64,000 nt of DNA from Adenophora triphylla var. japonica (GCA_022495995.1 JAFEMH010007527.1:22421-86420), one strand, 5' to 3'; counted from the first letter of the stretch, positions 22,733 to 34,590 are shown. Program-made: numbers and translations. Notes: generated by a model not told the origin, from the letters alone.

Positions 22733-23110
22733 TTGTGCCTTTGGATGTGGGGCCAGCCCGTTGGACCTTACTCGCTACTTTTATTTCGTTCAAATCGTCA
22801 AATTATGTGATTACGTAATATTTAAAGCCATTATCTCTTTTTCTCTTTTTTTTCTTTGAGAATATTCTTTCTTCTTTTTCTTTGAACGTTGAACATATAT
22901 ATTCTTCAAAGTGGGAACATAATTAGTTTATTATTTACAAGTCAAATGCAATATCACTATCAGCAAAAAAAAATTCCTCCTAGTTGTCAACGCACTACAA
23001 TATTTCTCCTTGTTGTGAAGACTGATTTCAGTTATTATTACTCCCTCTATCTCCAATTGAATCTCCAATTGAATGTCTTTCTTTTATTGTCCAAAATTGA
23101 ATACTTTTTT
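22733..23110. repeat. duplicated intergenic segment, copy 1 (left part)
   Basis: From ttggatgtggggccagcccg onward it matches 42348-42620 (shared gtcaaattatgtgat, acaagtcaaatgcaat, cactatcagc). Its continuation resumes at 35279 after the Retand insertion and runs to 35825. A third copy lies at 47573-48840. Confidence 0.75.
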
Positions 23111-23115
23111 GAAAC
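23041..23115. mobile_element. Stowaway MITE, left half
   Basis: It opens ctccctctatctccaa after a TA target dinucleotide, the Stowaway terminal motif. It is split by the Retand element; the right half is at 35279-35485. A relative without the insertion is at 47612-47867. Confidence 0.75.
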
Positions 23116-23774
23116 TGATGTTACAGGAAATGTGCTTATCAATCTTCCTCCACGTGGCAGGACTGATCACCTGGCTCCTTGACCTGAAAACAGAACCCAC
23201 GACTAGCCGGATGTGTCTCCGGCGAAGACGCTCGGGCGTGAGAGTAAGATTACCGTTGTTTATAGCTCAAAATGTATAGAATAATGAATTCTGATAACAA
23301 AATGGCAGTTACCTTTGCACCGTTGGTAGTGATGAAGTATTTATAGGTAATAGTAATGTATTTTTGGTGAGGAGACATGTCCTCCGAGATTATAGCGGCG
23401 GTTACTTGGTCATGGGCACGTGTCTATAACGGTCCCTGATTTGTAGGGATGTAGTTGTGAGCATTGATTGACCAAATAAGCCGGCAAGTGTCAGGTCGTC
23501 ACTTGCTGAGTTAGGTCGAGGTCGCCACTCGTGGAATGGTCGACCTGACTGTCGGGTAGAGCATGGTTCGTACCCGAATTGTAGCATGGATAATGAGGTC
23601 GGACTAAGTTAGGTCGGGACCTGTAAGTCGGACCATGGGCTTAGTCGACTGATGTGTGAGATGGGCCGTGGGCCTTGTTCTGATTGGATTAGTCTCATTG
23701 AGAATGTGGGTGCCAATGTTATCTGTGATTGGGCTTTTCTCGCTTGGCCCAACTCGACACTTTTGGTATGTTCA
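23116..23774 (-). repeat. 3' LTR of the Retand-like element
   Basis: Starts TGATGTTACAGG and ends GGTATGTTCA. The minus-strand TATA box TATAAATA is at 23338-23345. It is nearly identical to 34612-35273. Confidence 0.93.
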
Positions 23775-23789
23775 GTGGCCCCCAACTTT
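23775..23789 (-). promoter_or_regulatory. polypurine tract of the Retand-like element
   Basis: The minus strand reads AAGTTGGGGGCCAC directly before the 3' LTR start, the position where plus-strand DNA synthesis is primed. Confidence 0.7.
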
Positions 23790-24057
23790 CGAGTTGACTT
23801 CGTCGACTTGGAAGTTAAGAAGATTTCTTTGCCAAAAATTGCTTTACTCGAAGGTCGATACTAGTCTTTGAAGCAGGTCGACTATGATGACGTGGCAACA
23901 TCCTGATCGTTGGTGATGAACGGTTGGAGATGAAGGAGCGCCGGTTTTAGTAATGATTACAGCTTCGACGTTTGGAACTCCTTCTCGAAAACCGCCTCAA
24001 TCTTTAATTTTGGAAAATTAATTTTGATTTTCTTTTCCCCTTCCAAATTTAGGAAAA

Positions 24058-24065
24058 TATAAATA
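24058..24065 (+). promoter_or_regulatory. TATA box of the antisense ORF
   Basis: TATAAATA in ggaaaatataaatagagaaa lies 195 bp before the ATG at 24260. It is downstream of the LTR and points opposite to the LTR promoter, implying an independent antisense transcript with a leader of about 170 bases. Confidence 0.6.
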
Positions 24066-24259
24066 GAGAAATCCCTCTTCATTTAGAACTTTTACTGCTC
24101 TAGAACTTCTTCTTCTCCGGCGATAATCAAGGGATTTCAGCAAGATTTAAATTCAGCTCTCTGCTTCAGCAACGAACCCACCTTCTGCAATTAGTTAAGG
24201 TATTTCTTTCGTACCTTTGCTTTAAGGATTTTAATTTTGCACTGTTCTCCGTTTCCGCC

Positions 24260-27200
24260 ATGGCTAGGACCTTTAGTTGCGAACCGGGAGCGTGGTACGG
24301 CTACTGTACTGTTAACCGTATGGCATGCAAGAATGTGAACGGTGAGTGGAGAGTGATGTCCTTAGATGAGTGCGCCTCCATTTTGACTAGTTGGGGATTG
24401 AATTACACTGAGATAGGGCTGCCCATTGTAGGAGAAATTGAGAATGTGGTGATTGACGACTCAACTGTTGTCGCTTTTCATCTATTCCATGAATTGCTTG
24501 ACCATATCACCTTGTTTTATGTTAGGGATGTCCAAAAACCTTCCTTCCTTAGAAATAGGATAGGTTTCCCAGGGGAGTCTAGGTCGTCCTTAGGTAGGTC
24601 GACTGATCATGATCATAGGACTGACTCCCCTGCTTCCTCTTTTGCTTGTACAGATATGACGACTCAAGAAGGGAACGCTGCCTCAACTTCTTCTGGTCCT
24701 CGAATTGTCAATGCATTTGGGCCCACTGTGGTGCCAGGCAAGAATGAGAGGGGCTATGTACCTCAACGACCTACTCGTGGGAGGAAGAACTTGGAGTCTC
24801 GTTATGATGTGATCTACAACTTCTGTGGGGTAGATAGGGCAGACTTTAGGTTGACTATCCTTAGTCAGAAACAATTTTTAGCCAAATACCGTACGACCTT
24901 CACTAAAGATGCTACTAGGGTAGCTTTCTTCTACTGGGCGGTTTGAAATTTGGTTTGAGGTTGCATTGGATCCTTTCATTAATGAGTTTCTGGAATGTAT
25001 GGATGCCCTCCCTCTTCAGCTCGGTGCTAACACTTGCAGAGTGCTGGTGTGCTTTGCAATGGTGTGTAGGCTCTTGGGCCATGAGCCTTGCATGAAGGTT
25101 TTCAAAGAGTTCTTTGGTGCCAAGCTAGATAAGCACGACTGGGGAATTAGCACTCCCTCCAAGCCCAACTCTCCCAAGTTGTTTACCAACCTTCCAAATA
25201 AACACAATTGCTGGAACTCACATGTAGTTTTAGTTGAGAGCAGGCTGGGTTGGGAATTTCCGTTGCCTAATGATGAATCTGATGCTATCAGTGAGGAGAA
25301 TTACTGGGAGCCTCCTTGGTGTAGAACTTTGTATAGAAAGCTGTGTGCCCTGGTCAAGGATGGACCCGTCGATTGGGAGTCATTAGTGACAACCAAGTAC
25401 AATTATGTTCTAGCAGGGATGATGCCTGGAGATGAGGCAGCAGAGCCCCTTGCACCTGTATTGAGAGGCCAGGTGTACCCTGATTGGGTAACCCACTCTT
25501 TGGGTAGATTAGAGGAGAATTGTCAGTTTTGTCAGAAGCAAGCTGACTATTGCAAGAACAATGGAGAACACATCGGTGGTAAGGGTTTATTCGCCTTCGC
25601 TCATTAGCTCGTCCAATGTTAACTTGCATAAGTGCTTTTTTATAGGCGTATAGGATTGCTTTGATCTGCATACTTAACTTTCAGCTCGACACTTACTTGC
25701 TCGCTTGTAGAATCAATTAATTCGTACATAGAACTGCTTGCAATCGTATTTCTGTATTTATCAGATGGTTTGCTCGTATGTAGAATTAATTCGTACATAG
25801 AACTATTTCGAATTGCAACTCTTTACCAAATTGCCTGCTCGTATGTAGAGTTATTCAATTCGTACATAGAACTGCTTTGAATTGTATCAATTACTTCGTC
25901 AATGATTTACTCGTAGGACTGTTTTGAATTGTCGAGCTAATACTTTGATGTCGTGCAGTTTTGACTCCCGAACAAGAAGCCGCCATGGTTCGAATTGTTG
26001 GAGTTTCTGACAAGAAGAAGTCTAAGAGGGCCCACGGAGCTGCGAACGCCAAGGCCAGCAGAGAGAGGGATGCTGCTGCAAGGAATAACCTTCTCCCAAA
26101 GGACAATGCTGGGTTAATCCCAATGGAGGAGGTCGCTATAGAGGACCTTCAACAGAGTGGTTCCCATTCCATGAATGTAAATGAGGGAGGGGAGGAATTC
26201 AGCAGGTCGCCTAGGCCAAGTCCGAGCTCTGATCCTGTTCAAGAGGCCAATGCTGCGACCTCTGGGGCTGAGATGGCGGGCTCCAGTCCAATGAATGTAG
26301 TTGAAATTGATGATGTTGTTGAAGAGGAAGATGATCAGGCATTGAGGACGAGAAAAAGATCAAGGTCTGGAAAGGGCAAGGCCGTCTCCCCAAGTCTACT
26401 CCCTCCTCTAGCCCCCCCTCCGAGGAGCCAAGAATCTGTAGATGCTCTGATTCAGAGGCTCAGCGATGTTCCCCCTCTCATTGGGGTCAACAGCATGACT
26501 CGGCGCTATCCTGACGTGGCGCTTGGTCAAGTGGTGGTGAGAAGGGCCCTGGATGTAGATCTCCTAGCTCACTTTGCAGAGAAGGGGATGACTCCAGAGG
26601 AATTTTCAGCCCGATCTGGGTTGGTACACAGCGAGGTAAACCTTTACTTTCCCTTTCTGTTTAGTCGCTTATTATATTAGTTCGTCAGTTCTCCTCTTGG
26701 TCGAGCTAATACTTCAATGTTTCCTCTAATGCAGTCTCTCACCATGAACGAGCAAGCTAAAAGCTCCTGGAGGGCGTCAATTGAGAGGGAGAAGCGGGCC
26801 CTGCGCGATTATGCCAAGAAGGCACAAGAGTTGGCTGACTTGAGAGAGAAATACAACGATCTGGACAACTCGTGTGAAGCCAATGAAATGGTGAAGACGA
26901 AGGCCTTGTCCGATCTGGCAGCTGCTGAATCTAAGATCAAGGAGGTGGAAGCGGAGAGGGAAACAGAGAAGAACGAGTTGGAAAAAACCAAAACTGAGCT
27001 GGCCACAGTCAACAAACTCCTGAAGGAGAAGGATGCCTTCTTGCTCGAGCTACATGAACAGCATCGGCTTGAGAGAGAGAAAAGCCAGAAAGACCTCCAG
27101 GCTACCATCGAGAAAACTGCCAAAGATGCCTCTGAAGCAGCAGTTGAGAAGTTCAAAGCAGGGGATGAGTACTACGATGCCATAGTGTCTAAGGCCCAAG

Positions 27201-27595
27201 ATTTTCTTGAGGTCGGCAAAAGACATATGGCCCGTCGCGCGCTTGTAGATCCAACGGCCACGGTTACCATCGAGCAATTAGCTCGTTGGTTTACTGAGTC
27301 CCAATATGATATGACGGCTCGTAGTGGTCACTCGCTTGTTCCTTACCTAGAAAATGATCTTGCTTTCATTGCTCAAGAGGATGAGGAGGATCACTGCGAG
27401 AAGTGGGAAGCTCCCCCTGTTCTTGACAGGAATTTTGATGTGGTCTTGGCGGAACTCGATGATGCCGAAGCTATGGAAATTGAAACTGAGCAAACATATT
27501 CCGAGTCGGGTAAGCCTTTGGAGCCTCAGCAACAAGAAAATGGTGAAGGTCGAGCTTCCATTGACGACCAAACTGATATCGGCCAGAGCTCTTAA
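24260..27595 (+). CDS. antisense ORF (aORF) of the Retand-like element, three exons
   Basis: The likely spliced gene is exon 1 24260-25578, exon 2 25959-26635 and exon 3 26735-27595. Donors are GTAAGG at 25579 and GTAAAC at 26636; acceptors are gtgcag and atgcag. Phases join in frame to give GV-LTPEQEAAM and HSE-SLTMNEQ. ATG at 24260 (gccATGGCT) opens MARTFSCEPGAWYGYC. A central block, LDPFINEFLECM ... QLGANTCRVLVCFAMV, resembles the plant putative gypsy-type transposon family (PF04195). CQFCQKQADYC ends exon 1, exon 2 has a basic run (RKRSRSGKGKA), and exon 3 is a long coiled coil. A frameshift near 24934-24965 breaks exon 1. Function is unknown; nuclear nucleic-acid binding is only a guess. 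Confidence 0.75.
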
Positions 27596-28395
27596 ATTAT
27601 TTGTAATGAACAAGTTCCAAACAATGTTTTTGTTTTTGCTTCAACATTATTCGAATGCCTTGGCCCAGTTTTTTGGGAGGCAAAATATTTTTGTAAGTTT
27701 ATTTTTCTTAAGTCTTGGCCCGCTTTTGGGAGACTTATTACATCCAATCTTAGCTGACTTTTGATTCATGAATGTTGTATGCTTGTTGAAATAAGTGTCG
27801 AGCTAGATATAGATAGGGTAAATGAGTCAACTTAAGCCTAGAGGCGACCTAATCTTGTTGATTTAGTCGACCTCAGACTTGGTTAACTTTTTCCTTTGAA
27901 CGAGATTGACCATGAGTCGAACCTGTTATTATTATTGTAGCCGACCTAGGGTCGAGCTAAATCTAACAAACTGACCGAGGATCGAGTCTGTTAGAACGAA
28001 GTCGACTAAGAGTCGGACTTGTTAAATAAACGAAGCTGATTAAGAATCGAGCTTGTTAGAACGACGCTGACTAAGAGTCGAGCTCGTTAGAACGAAGTCG
28101 ACTAAGAGTCGGACTTGTTAAATAAACGAAGCTGATTAAGAATCGAGCTTGTTAGAACGACGCTGACTAAGAGTCGAGCTCGTTAGAACGAAGTCGACTA
28201 AGAGTCGGACTTGTTTAAATAAACAAAGCTGATTAAGAATCGAGCTTGTTAAAACGAAGCTGACTAAGAGTCGAGCTTGTTGACGTTAATGTAACAGTAT
28301 GTTTGATCGAATAAACTGCGTTTTTCATTGAAATAGGAAACATGCTTACATCATCTTGAAACTAGAACTAAACACAAGCTTTGAAGTTTGAAACT
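27596..28395. repeat. spacer with 31-34 bp tandem repeats between aORF and pol
   Basis: From about 27880 to 28290 units such as aacgaagctgattaagaatc plus gagcttgttag alternate with aacgaagtcgactaagagtc variants, forming a roughly 96-bp higher-order period that repeats about 2.5 times. The aORF and gag-pol are convergent, so both 3' ends fall here. Amplified tandem repeats in this spot are a known Retand feature. Confidence 0.85.
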
Positions 28396-28400
28396 GAAGA

Positions 28401-29490
28401 TTAGAAGTAGTATTTGATGAGGTGAGTAGCATGCCAAGGGTGCTTCAACTCGTCACCTCCAGGATGAGCTATCATGTAGGTTCCTTCCTTGACGACTCGA
28501 GTGACTACATAGGGACCTTCCCAATTAGGAGATAGCTTGTTCTGCTGGGTCCTTCTACCCGTTGCCTCAATCTTTCTCAATACATAATCTCCCACTTGGA
28601 AAGACCTTGCCTTGACCTTCTTGTCGTGATAACTTTTAGTCCGCTGCTTGTAATTGACCATTCGGAGGTAGGCTGTTTCTCGCTTCTCGTCGATCAGGTC
28701 CAAGTCGATCAACCTGTTGGTGTCATCTGCTCTTGATCGAAGAAGGTCACTCTAGCCGTAGGGAATCTGAGCTCAGCAGGTGCCATGGCCTCTGACCCAT
28801 ATGTGAGAGCAAAAGGGGTTTCTCCCGTAGGCCCCCGAGTGGTTGTACGAACTGCCCAAAGAGCAAGGGGGAGTTCGTCCAACCAATTGTTTCGTCGACC
28901 TACGAGCCCAGTCTTGAGCGAAGATAGAACAAGTTTATTTGCTGCTTCAGCTTGCCCATTTCCTTGAGGATAGGCGACAGAGGATTTCCAATGTTTGATT
29001 CCCACTCGCTTCATCTCTGTATCGAAAGTCTGGGAGAACTGTAACCCATTGTCAGACACTATAGCTCGAGGAAAACCAAATCGACACCAAATGAAGTCGT
29101 GTATGAAGTTAATAGCATTCTCCTCTGTGATGCGAGCTAGTGGTTTGGCCTCAACCCATTTGGTGAAGTAATCTATGGCCACTATCACGTACTTGCAGTT
29201 TCCTCGGGCGGGAGGGAAGGGTCCAATCAGGTCGACGCCCCACATATCAAATGGCCAAGCTGCGATCACAGGAGTCTGCTCTGTTGTAGGCACATGGGGA
29301 AGGTTGGCAAACCTTTGGCATTGATCACATTGCTGAACAAAGTTGTGAGTGTCAGCTCTCATGTGTGGCCAGTAGTATCCCAACGTGATTAATTTGTCAG
29401 CAAGAGTCCCGCCCCCGGTGTCCACCACAAATTCCACTATGCACTTCGTGTATCAAGAGGGCGACCTCTTGGGGATCGATGCACTTTAGC
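28401..29490 (-). pseudogene. integrase (with frameshifts)
   Basis: Integrase inserts the cDNA into the chromosome. The zinc-binding side reads HEVHSGICGGHRG with CDQCQRF. The catalytic triad is visible: WGVDLIGPF (about 29240), VSDNGLQF (about 29060) and NGQAEAANK (about 28955). The C-terminal SH3-like tail reads LSPNWEGPYVVTRVVKEGTY and ends LIKYYF at 28401. Frame changes occur near 29430 and 28710. It is the last domain of pol, placed after the second RNase H. Confidence 0.85.
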
Positions 29491-30616
29491 AATGGCCGAG
29501 TATAAGATCTCCTGAATGTGTCGCCTCCTTGAATGACATATCTCGGAGCTTTCTTTTTGATAGCTCGAGCCTTCTTCTCGTCCTCTCGGCGGCCTCGCCA
29601 CTTTCTAAGTATGCTTTCATTTCCTCGATCCAACACTTCTCCTGAGTCCAATTTCTTGAGGGATCATCTATGCACTGAATTTTTACCCTCTCATAAGCTG
29701 GATTTTCGAGGAAGGAGATAGGCTCGCCATGTGGCTCATCTGAAGTAGCCAGTTTCGAAAGGAGGTCGGCCAGCTCGTTATCTTCTCTTCCAATCCTTTG
29801 AATCTCCCAGAATTCTAAGTCCTTTATCAGCTCTTTCACCAGGTCGCAGTATTTGATCAATGTGGCACTGAGCACCTCATACTCGCCTCTGACCTGGTTG
29901 ACTATCAACTGCGAATCACAGTAAGCCATGATCTTAGTCGCTCCAAAACACTTGGCATACTCGATAGCTGCAATCAAGGCTTCATATTCAGCTTGGTTGT
30001 TGGAAGCGTCAAATTTGAACCTTAGCGATTCCTCGTAAACAGGTCCCGCACTGCTCGACCAAGACAATTCCAGCTCCACTGACATTTTTGGTTGCTGACC
30101 CGTCTGAATAGACCTTCCAACAATCGACGGGTAGAGTGATGGCGACTTGTGACTCTGGCTCTTTCCCTTTGCCCTTTTCTTTTGGAGCTCGCTGCTCGTC
30201 ATCTTCCTTGGTGAACGTAAGCTCGACCAAGAAGTCAGCTAGAGCTTGAGCCTTCAACGCCTTTCGAGGTCGATACTCAATGTCAAATTCAGTGAGGGCA
30301 ATTGACCAATTGAGTAGTCGACCTGAACTCTCCGGCTTGTGCAGTATTTTTCTTAAAGGAGCATTGGTAAGAACCACGATTGGATGAGCAGAAAATAAGC
30401 CCGTAACTTTCTTGAAGCTACGACTAGAGCATAAGCGACTTTCTCAGCGTTGTAATACCTGCTTTCCACATCTGATAAAGCTTTGCTGATATAGTACACA
30501 TGCTTCTGACGCCCTTCATCCTCTCTAATCAATACTGCAAAGAATCGACTTGTCTCCAACAGATAGATACACAAATAAAGTCTCAGTCGGGCTAATGAGC
30601 AGAGGTGGAGTAGCAA
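29486..30616 (-). pseudogene. dual RNase H region (gypsy RNH then archaeal-type RNH)
   Basis: The first RNase H part (30616-30300) has REDEGRQKHVYYISKAL and LLNWSIALTEFDIEYRPRK. The second (about 30130-29740) has YSDGSATKN, then SNNQAEYEALIAAIEYAK, YCDSQLIVNQVRGEY and EDNELADLLSKLA, the acquired archaeal-type RNase H that defines the Tat lineage. Asp, Glu and Asp catalytic residues are present. Three frameshifts split it (about 30540, 30380 and 30060). Confidence 0.85.
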
Positions 30617-32528
30617 GATAATCCTTCAATTGTTGGAACGACGAATGACATTCGGTCGTCCATTCAAAGCTTTTCGTCCCCCTCAACGCTTTGAAGAAGG
30701 GGAGAGATCTCTCTGCTGATTTAGATATGAAGCGACCAAGAGCTGCTACCCTTCCGTTAAGTCGCTGCATCTCTTTGACACAGGTAGGAGCCTTCATGTC
30801 GACTAAAGCCTTTATCTTCTCGGGATTAGCTTCTATGCCCCTTTGAGATACCATGAATCCCAAGAACTTGCCAGCTGCCACTCCAAACACACATTTACTG
30901 GGGTTGAGCTTCATGTCGTTTGCTCGTAAATTGGCGAATGTCTCCTTTAGGTCGACCACGTGACTCCCGGCCTTAGTTTTAATGACCATGTCGTCAACGT
31001 AGGCCTCCATATTTCGACCAATCTGTGAGGCAAAGACTTTGTTCACCATCCTCTGATATGTAGCTCCTGCATTCTTCAATCCAAAAGGCATCATATTGTA
31101 GCAGTAGATGCCTCCAGCTGCCTGAAATGCCGTCTTCGCTATGTCATCCTCGTGCATCTTTATTTGGTGGTATCCCGAGTAAGCATCCAGGAAACTGAGA
31201 GTGGAATGACCAGCAATGGAATCAACAAGCTTGTCAATTCTAGGAAGAGGATAGCTATCCTTTGGGCAAGCTAGATTGAGAGTAGTGAAGTCGACACACA
31301 TCCGCCACTTGCCATTCGATTTCTTCACCATGACCACGTTGGCCAACCACGTTGTATGAGTGGCCTCTTTGATTATACCTGCACTCAAAAGTTTTTGTAC
31401 CTCTGCTTTGATAGCCTCTTCCTTGTCGCGAGCAAAACTTCTCAACTTTTGGGGTCTCGGCTTTATGGTCGGGTTGACTTCCAGTCTGTGAACAGCGACC
31501 TCCTCCTTGATTCCCCTCATGTCTTCTACTCTCCATGCAAAGACATCATTACTTTCTTTGAGTAGCTCGATGATTTCTGCTCGCTCCTCAACTGATAGCT
31601 GCTTCCCAATCTGAATTTTTTGATCGGGGTAAGAAGGGTTGGTGATTACTGACTCTAGCTCATCCACAGCTTCTAGCTCTGGTCCATCTCTGAATTGTAG
31701 AGTCTCCACTATGATCTCCCTGACCTTTTGTCTTTCCTCAGCTCCCAAGTGTGGAGCCTCCTCAGCTATCATATCATCAAGCTTGTCTGCAACCTTGTTG
31801 GTAGGGGCCCCCGAGTTATTGTCTATCTGGAGGCATAGGTCTCCTATGACGACTTGATCGACCATAACTACATCTGAATCGACCTTAGTGGTGTTAGAGT
31901 GACGTGTCGACTCAAGCATGACCTCGTCATTTGAGCGATAGGTCGACTCTACCACGTCGGTGATTGTTGACAGTCGGGTAGTTTTGGTGACTGACTGAGA
32001 CAGCTTCAAGTAACCATCAGCAGTCTCAATTTCTAGCTCCCTTTTCTTTCTTTCTCTTAGAACATGATCCAGATAAGCACGAGCTGTGCCTTGTACGCAA
32101 CCCACTCCAGCAGGTGTGGGGAACTTTACTCGCTGGTGAGGAATTGAAGCTACCATTCCAAGAGCGACCTGTCCAGGAATTCCAAGTATGGCGGCATAGT
32201 CACTATTTACATCAATTACGATAAATTGTACCTTCGAGACAATCCTGAGGGGGTGCTGGCCTAGGTCGACGTCGAGCACTATCTGGCCTTTAGCATCAAC
32301 TCGGTGGTTGGTGAAGCCCTCCAACCTGCCATCATATCTCTCCAGCTGTTCATCATTAAGGCCCATTTCCTTGAAAGTTTTGTAAAACAAAATATCCTTG
32401 CAGGCCCAGGTGTCGACTAAGAGTCCGCTCGTCGTACATCCATCAATGAGACCCGGGATGACGAGAACTTGCTCCCTAGCCGCCATATTTGTTGCCAATT
32501 CGTGTGGGGTAGAAGCCGATTGCCTCAT
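30525..32528 (-). CDS. protease and reverse transcriptase segment of pol
   Basis: This is a 667-codon open frame. The protease lies in the first 150 residues: LLVDTWACKDILFY, with the Asp but an unusual WACK in place of the common GSS-type loop, and ILGIPGQVALGMVASIPHQR. An acidic linker follows (HLGAEERQKVREIIVE), then RT: KWRMCVDFTTLNLACPKDSY, FLDAYSGYHQIKMHEDD, MPFGLKNAGATYQRMVN and YVDDMVIKTK (about 31004-30975). The end runs into RNase H, where the frame is lost. The whole frame is open, so selection or recent transposition kept it. Confidence 0.88.
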   Translation of the reverse strand: MRQSASTPHELATNMAAREQVLVIPGLIDGCTTSGLLVDTWACKDILFYKTFKEMGLNDEQLERYDGRLEGFTNHRVDAKGQIVLDVDLGQHPLRIVSKVQFIVIDVNSDYAAILGIPGQVALGMVASIPHQRVKFPTPAGVGCVQGTARAYLDHVLRERKKRELEIETADGYLKLSQSVTKTTRLSTITDVVESTYRSNDEVMLESTRHSNTTKVDSDVVMVDQVVIGDLCLQIDNNSGAPTNKVADKLDDMIAEEAPHLGAEERQKVREIIVETLQFRDGPELEAVDELESVITNPSYPDQKIQIGKQLSVEERAEIIELLKESNDVFAWRVEDMRGIKEEVAVHRLEVNPTIKPRPQKLRSFARDKEEAIKAEVQKLLSAGIIKEATHTTWLANVVMVKKSNGKWRMCVDFTTLNLACPKDSYPLPRIDKLVDSIAGHSTLSFLDAYSGYHQIKMHEDDIAKTAFQAAGGIYCYNMMPFGLKNAGATYQRMVNKVFASQIGRNMEAYVDDMVIKTKAGSHVVDLKETFANLRANDMKLNPSKCVFGVAAGKFLGFMVSQRGIEANPEKIKALVDMKAPTCVKEMQRLNGRVAALGRFISKSAERSLPFFKALRGTKSFEWTTECHSSFQQLKDYLATPPLLISPTETLFVYLSVGDKSILCSID

Positions 32529-34546
32529 CTCTTATTTCTCTCCTTGGAGGCACATGTGGGGCCTTATTAAGCTGGAATATCTTGTGCTTGATGGCGTGTT
32601 GCTTGCTTGTTCGTGATGACCCCCAGGGTTCGAGTCTAGGCACGCCTAGGTCCCTGGTTGCCCACCCGCTGGGCCGCTCACCTCCCCAGCCTTGAGGTCT
32701 CTTCACATAAGCTTCGAGTCTCCCTGGTCGACCATTCTCTGGATGATACGCTTTAATCCCAAGCAATCCTCTCGTGAGATGACCGGTGTCTTTGTGGTAG
32801 TCGCAGTACTTGCTGTTGTCCCGCCTAAACTTGTTGCTGGATTCATTGGGACCGGAGGAGCCGCTCGACAAAGCATTCAAAATCTCGCCCGACTCACCGT
32901 GAGGGGAGTGAAAGCTTCGGGCACCTTCTCTGTCGCCCTAGTTCTGGTCTTTCCATTTTTATTGTTCCACCCATTCTTGTTGGAGTCCTTTTTCTCGTCA
33001 GCGACTTCAACCTTGGGGCTCTTACCGTTCTTCTTTTCTTTCCTTTCCTCGGCCGAGCGACATTATACACCTTTTCAAACAACTCCTGTCGAGTTGTGAC
33101 CGTTCGGACTGTGAGCTCGTAGTCCATGTCTTCTGAGGAAATACCACTTCGGAAGCAATTGATTACCTCCCTGTCTGTGAGGTCTTCCTCTATTTTATCA
33201 ACCATCTCTTTGAACTTGGTGAAATAGCTCATCGAGCTTTCATTCTTACCCTGCACCAAGTTATTCAGATCAGTGACGGTTATCTTTCGAGCTCCTGCAA
33301 TGAGAAGCGATCTAAGAATTTTGTTCTCAGCATGCCCATGCTGGGTGATACTACCGGCTGACCAAACCATCAACCAAGTTAAGGCCGCCCCAAGAAGTGT
33401 GCTTAGGAGAGCCTTGCACATGTTGTCATCCTCATTGGCGACAAAACACATAGTGGCTTCCAGATGGGATATGTGGCTCCTGGCATTTGTCGACCCAGAG
33501 TACTTCTCCAGAAGAGGCAACCTGAAAGTAGGAGGAGGTCGACTATCTCTGATTTCTTTGGAGAAAGGTCGAAGAGCAAAGTCAATTCGTTCAACCTTTC
33601 CCGTCTCTTTTTTCTTCTCCTCCTCCCATTGCTCAAATTTCTTTTTCATCAACAACCATTCTCTAGCGTCGGGTCTTTCATCTCCTGGAGGGGGAGCAGC
33701 ATTGGACCTCTGGCCTTCACTTCTGGGGGGAGTCACCTGCCTACTCCTTCTGTCCCTGTGAGAATTGGTCCTTTCTGATCTTATTGGGGATCTATGTCTG
33801 TTACTTCTTTGAGGCGACCTGCGCCTCTCAGCAGCAGACGGCGACCTGCGCCTGTGATCTCCATGTGGCGACCTGCGCCTTTCCCCTCTCACAGGCGACC
33901 TATGCCCATTTCTGTCTCTTTGAGACCCTGATCTCTGTGTTAAAGCCGGGAAACATGTCTGTTTCTATTGGCTGTTAACTGAGTCCTCAAATCAGATTGA
34001 GCCTCCTGCTCTCTGTTTCTGTTGAGGCTAGCTCTTAAATCATTACTCGGCACATGAACTATAGTGGGAGCTCGACGTACCATTCTGTCTTCGCCGTTCT
34101 GTCCCACACCTTCATTTGGCCTAGCACTCCTGGCCTGTTGCCCATTAGAAACCTGAGCGGGTGCCACTCTCTCAGAGCGTATGTCGGCCTGTTCTGCCTC
34201 CTCCATGGCTATTAAGTCAGCCAGAATCTGGGCTCGCTCCAGCATCATTTCTTTCTTGCTCATGGGATTAGTGGAGGGACCCGCCTGCTTCCCACATTAG
34301 CCTCGCCCAGGTTGTACGTTTTGGGTGAGGTGGAGCTCCTTGTCCTTCCATAGGACGCTTTTCTCTCCTTGCATCTGGCAATCCCCTGCCATCAGCCACG
34401 CTGTTAGAGCGTGTCGCCCTAGCATGATGTCGTTGAGGAGGGGGAGGAGGAGGCAAATCTGCATTTCCAACGTTTGCATTGTTGTTGTTGTTCACTTCAT
34501 CGTGCCCAAGTGAAGCCTCGGATACGTGTCCTTCTGAAGTCACCAT
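32476..34546 (-). pseudogene. gag of the Retand-like element (frameshifted)
   Basis: The ATG at 34546 is only 66 bp from the LTR. The N-terminal part is Gln/Pro/Ala rich. An Arg/Ser-rich block (GERRRSPHGDHRRRSP, about 33890-33780) precedes the gag core: LPLLEKYSGSTNARSHISHL, SSMSYFTKFKEMVDKIEEDL and REVINCFRSGI (33500-33130). AFTPLTVSRAEIL and the knuckle variant YCDYHKDTGHLTRGL follow near 32800; the final Cys of the usual CxxHxxxxHxxxxC form is Gly-Leu here. Frame breaks fall near 34300, 33950 and 33060. Confidence 0.8.
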
Positions 34547-34590
34547 TGTTGCAGGTTTGATGGAGTTTTCGAAGTCAAGTCTAAAGCACT

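Noticed and set aside
26809..27156. Minus-strand ORF opposite the aORF coiled coil
   Set aside because: It is a Ser/Phe-rich mirror of a Lys/Glu-rich coiled coil, a typical antisense artefact.
33273..33761. Plus-strand ORF of 162 codons opposite gag of the Retand-like element
   Set aside because: It is antisense to the conserved gag core, with no start context or relatives seen.
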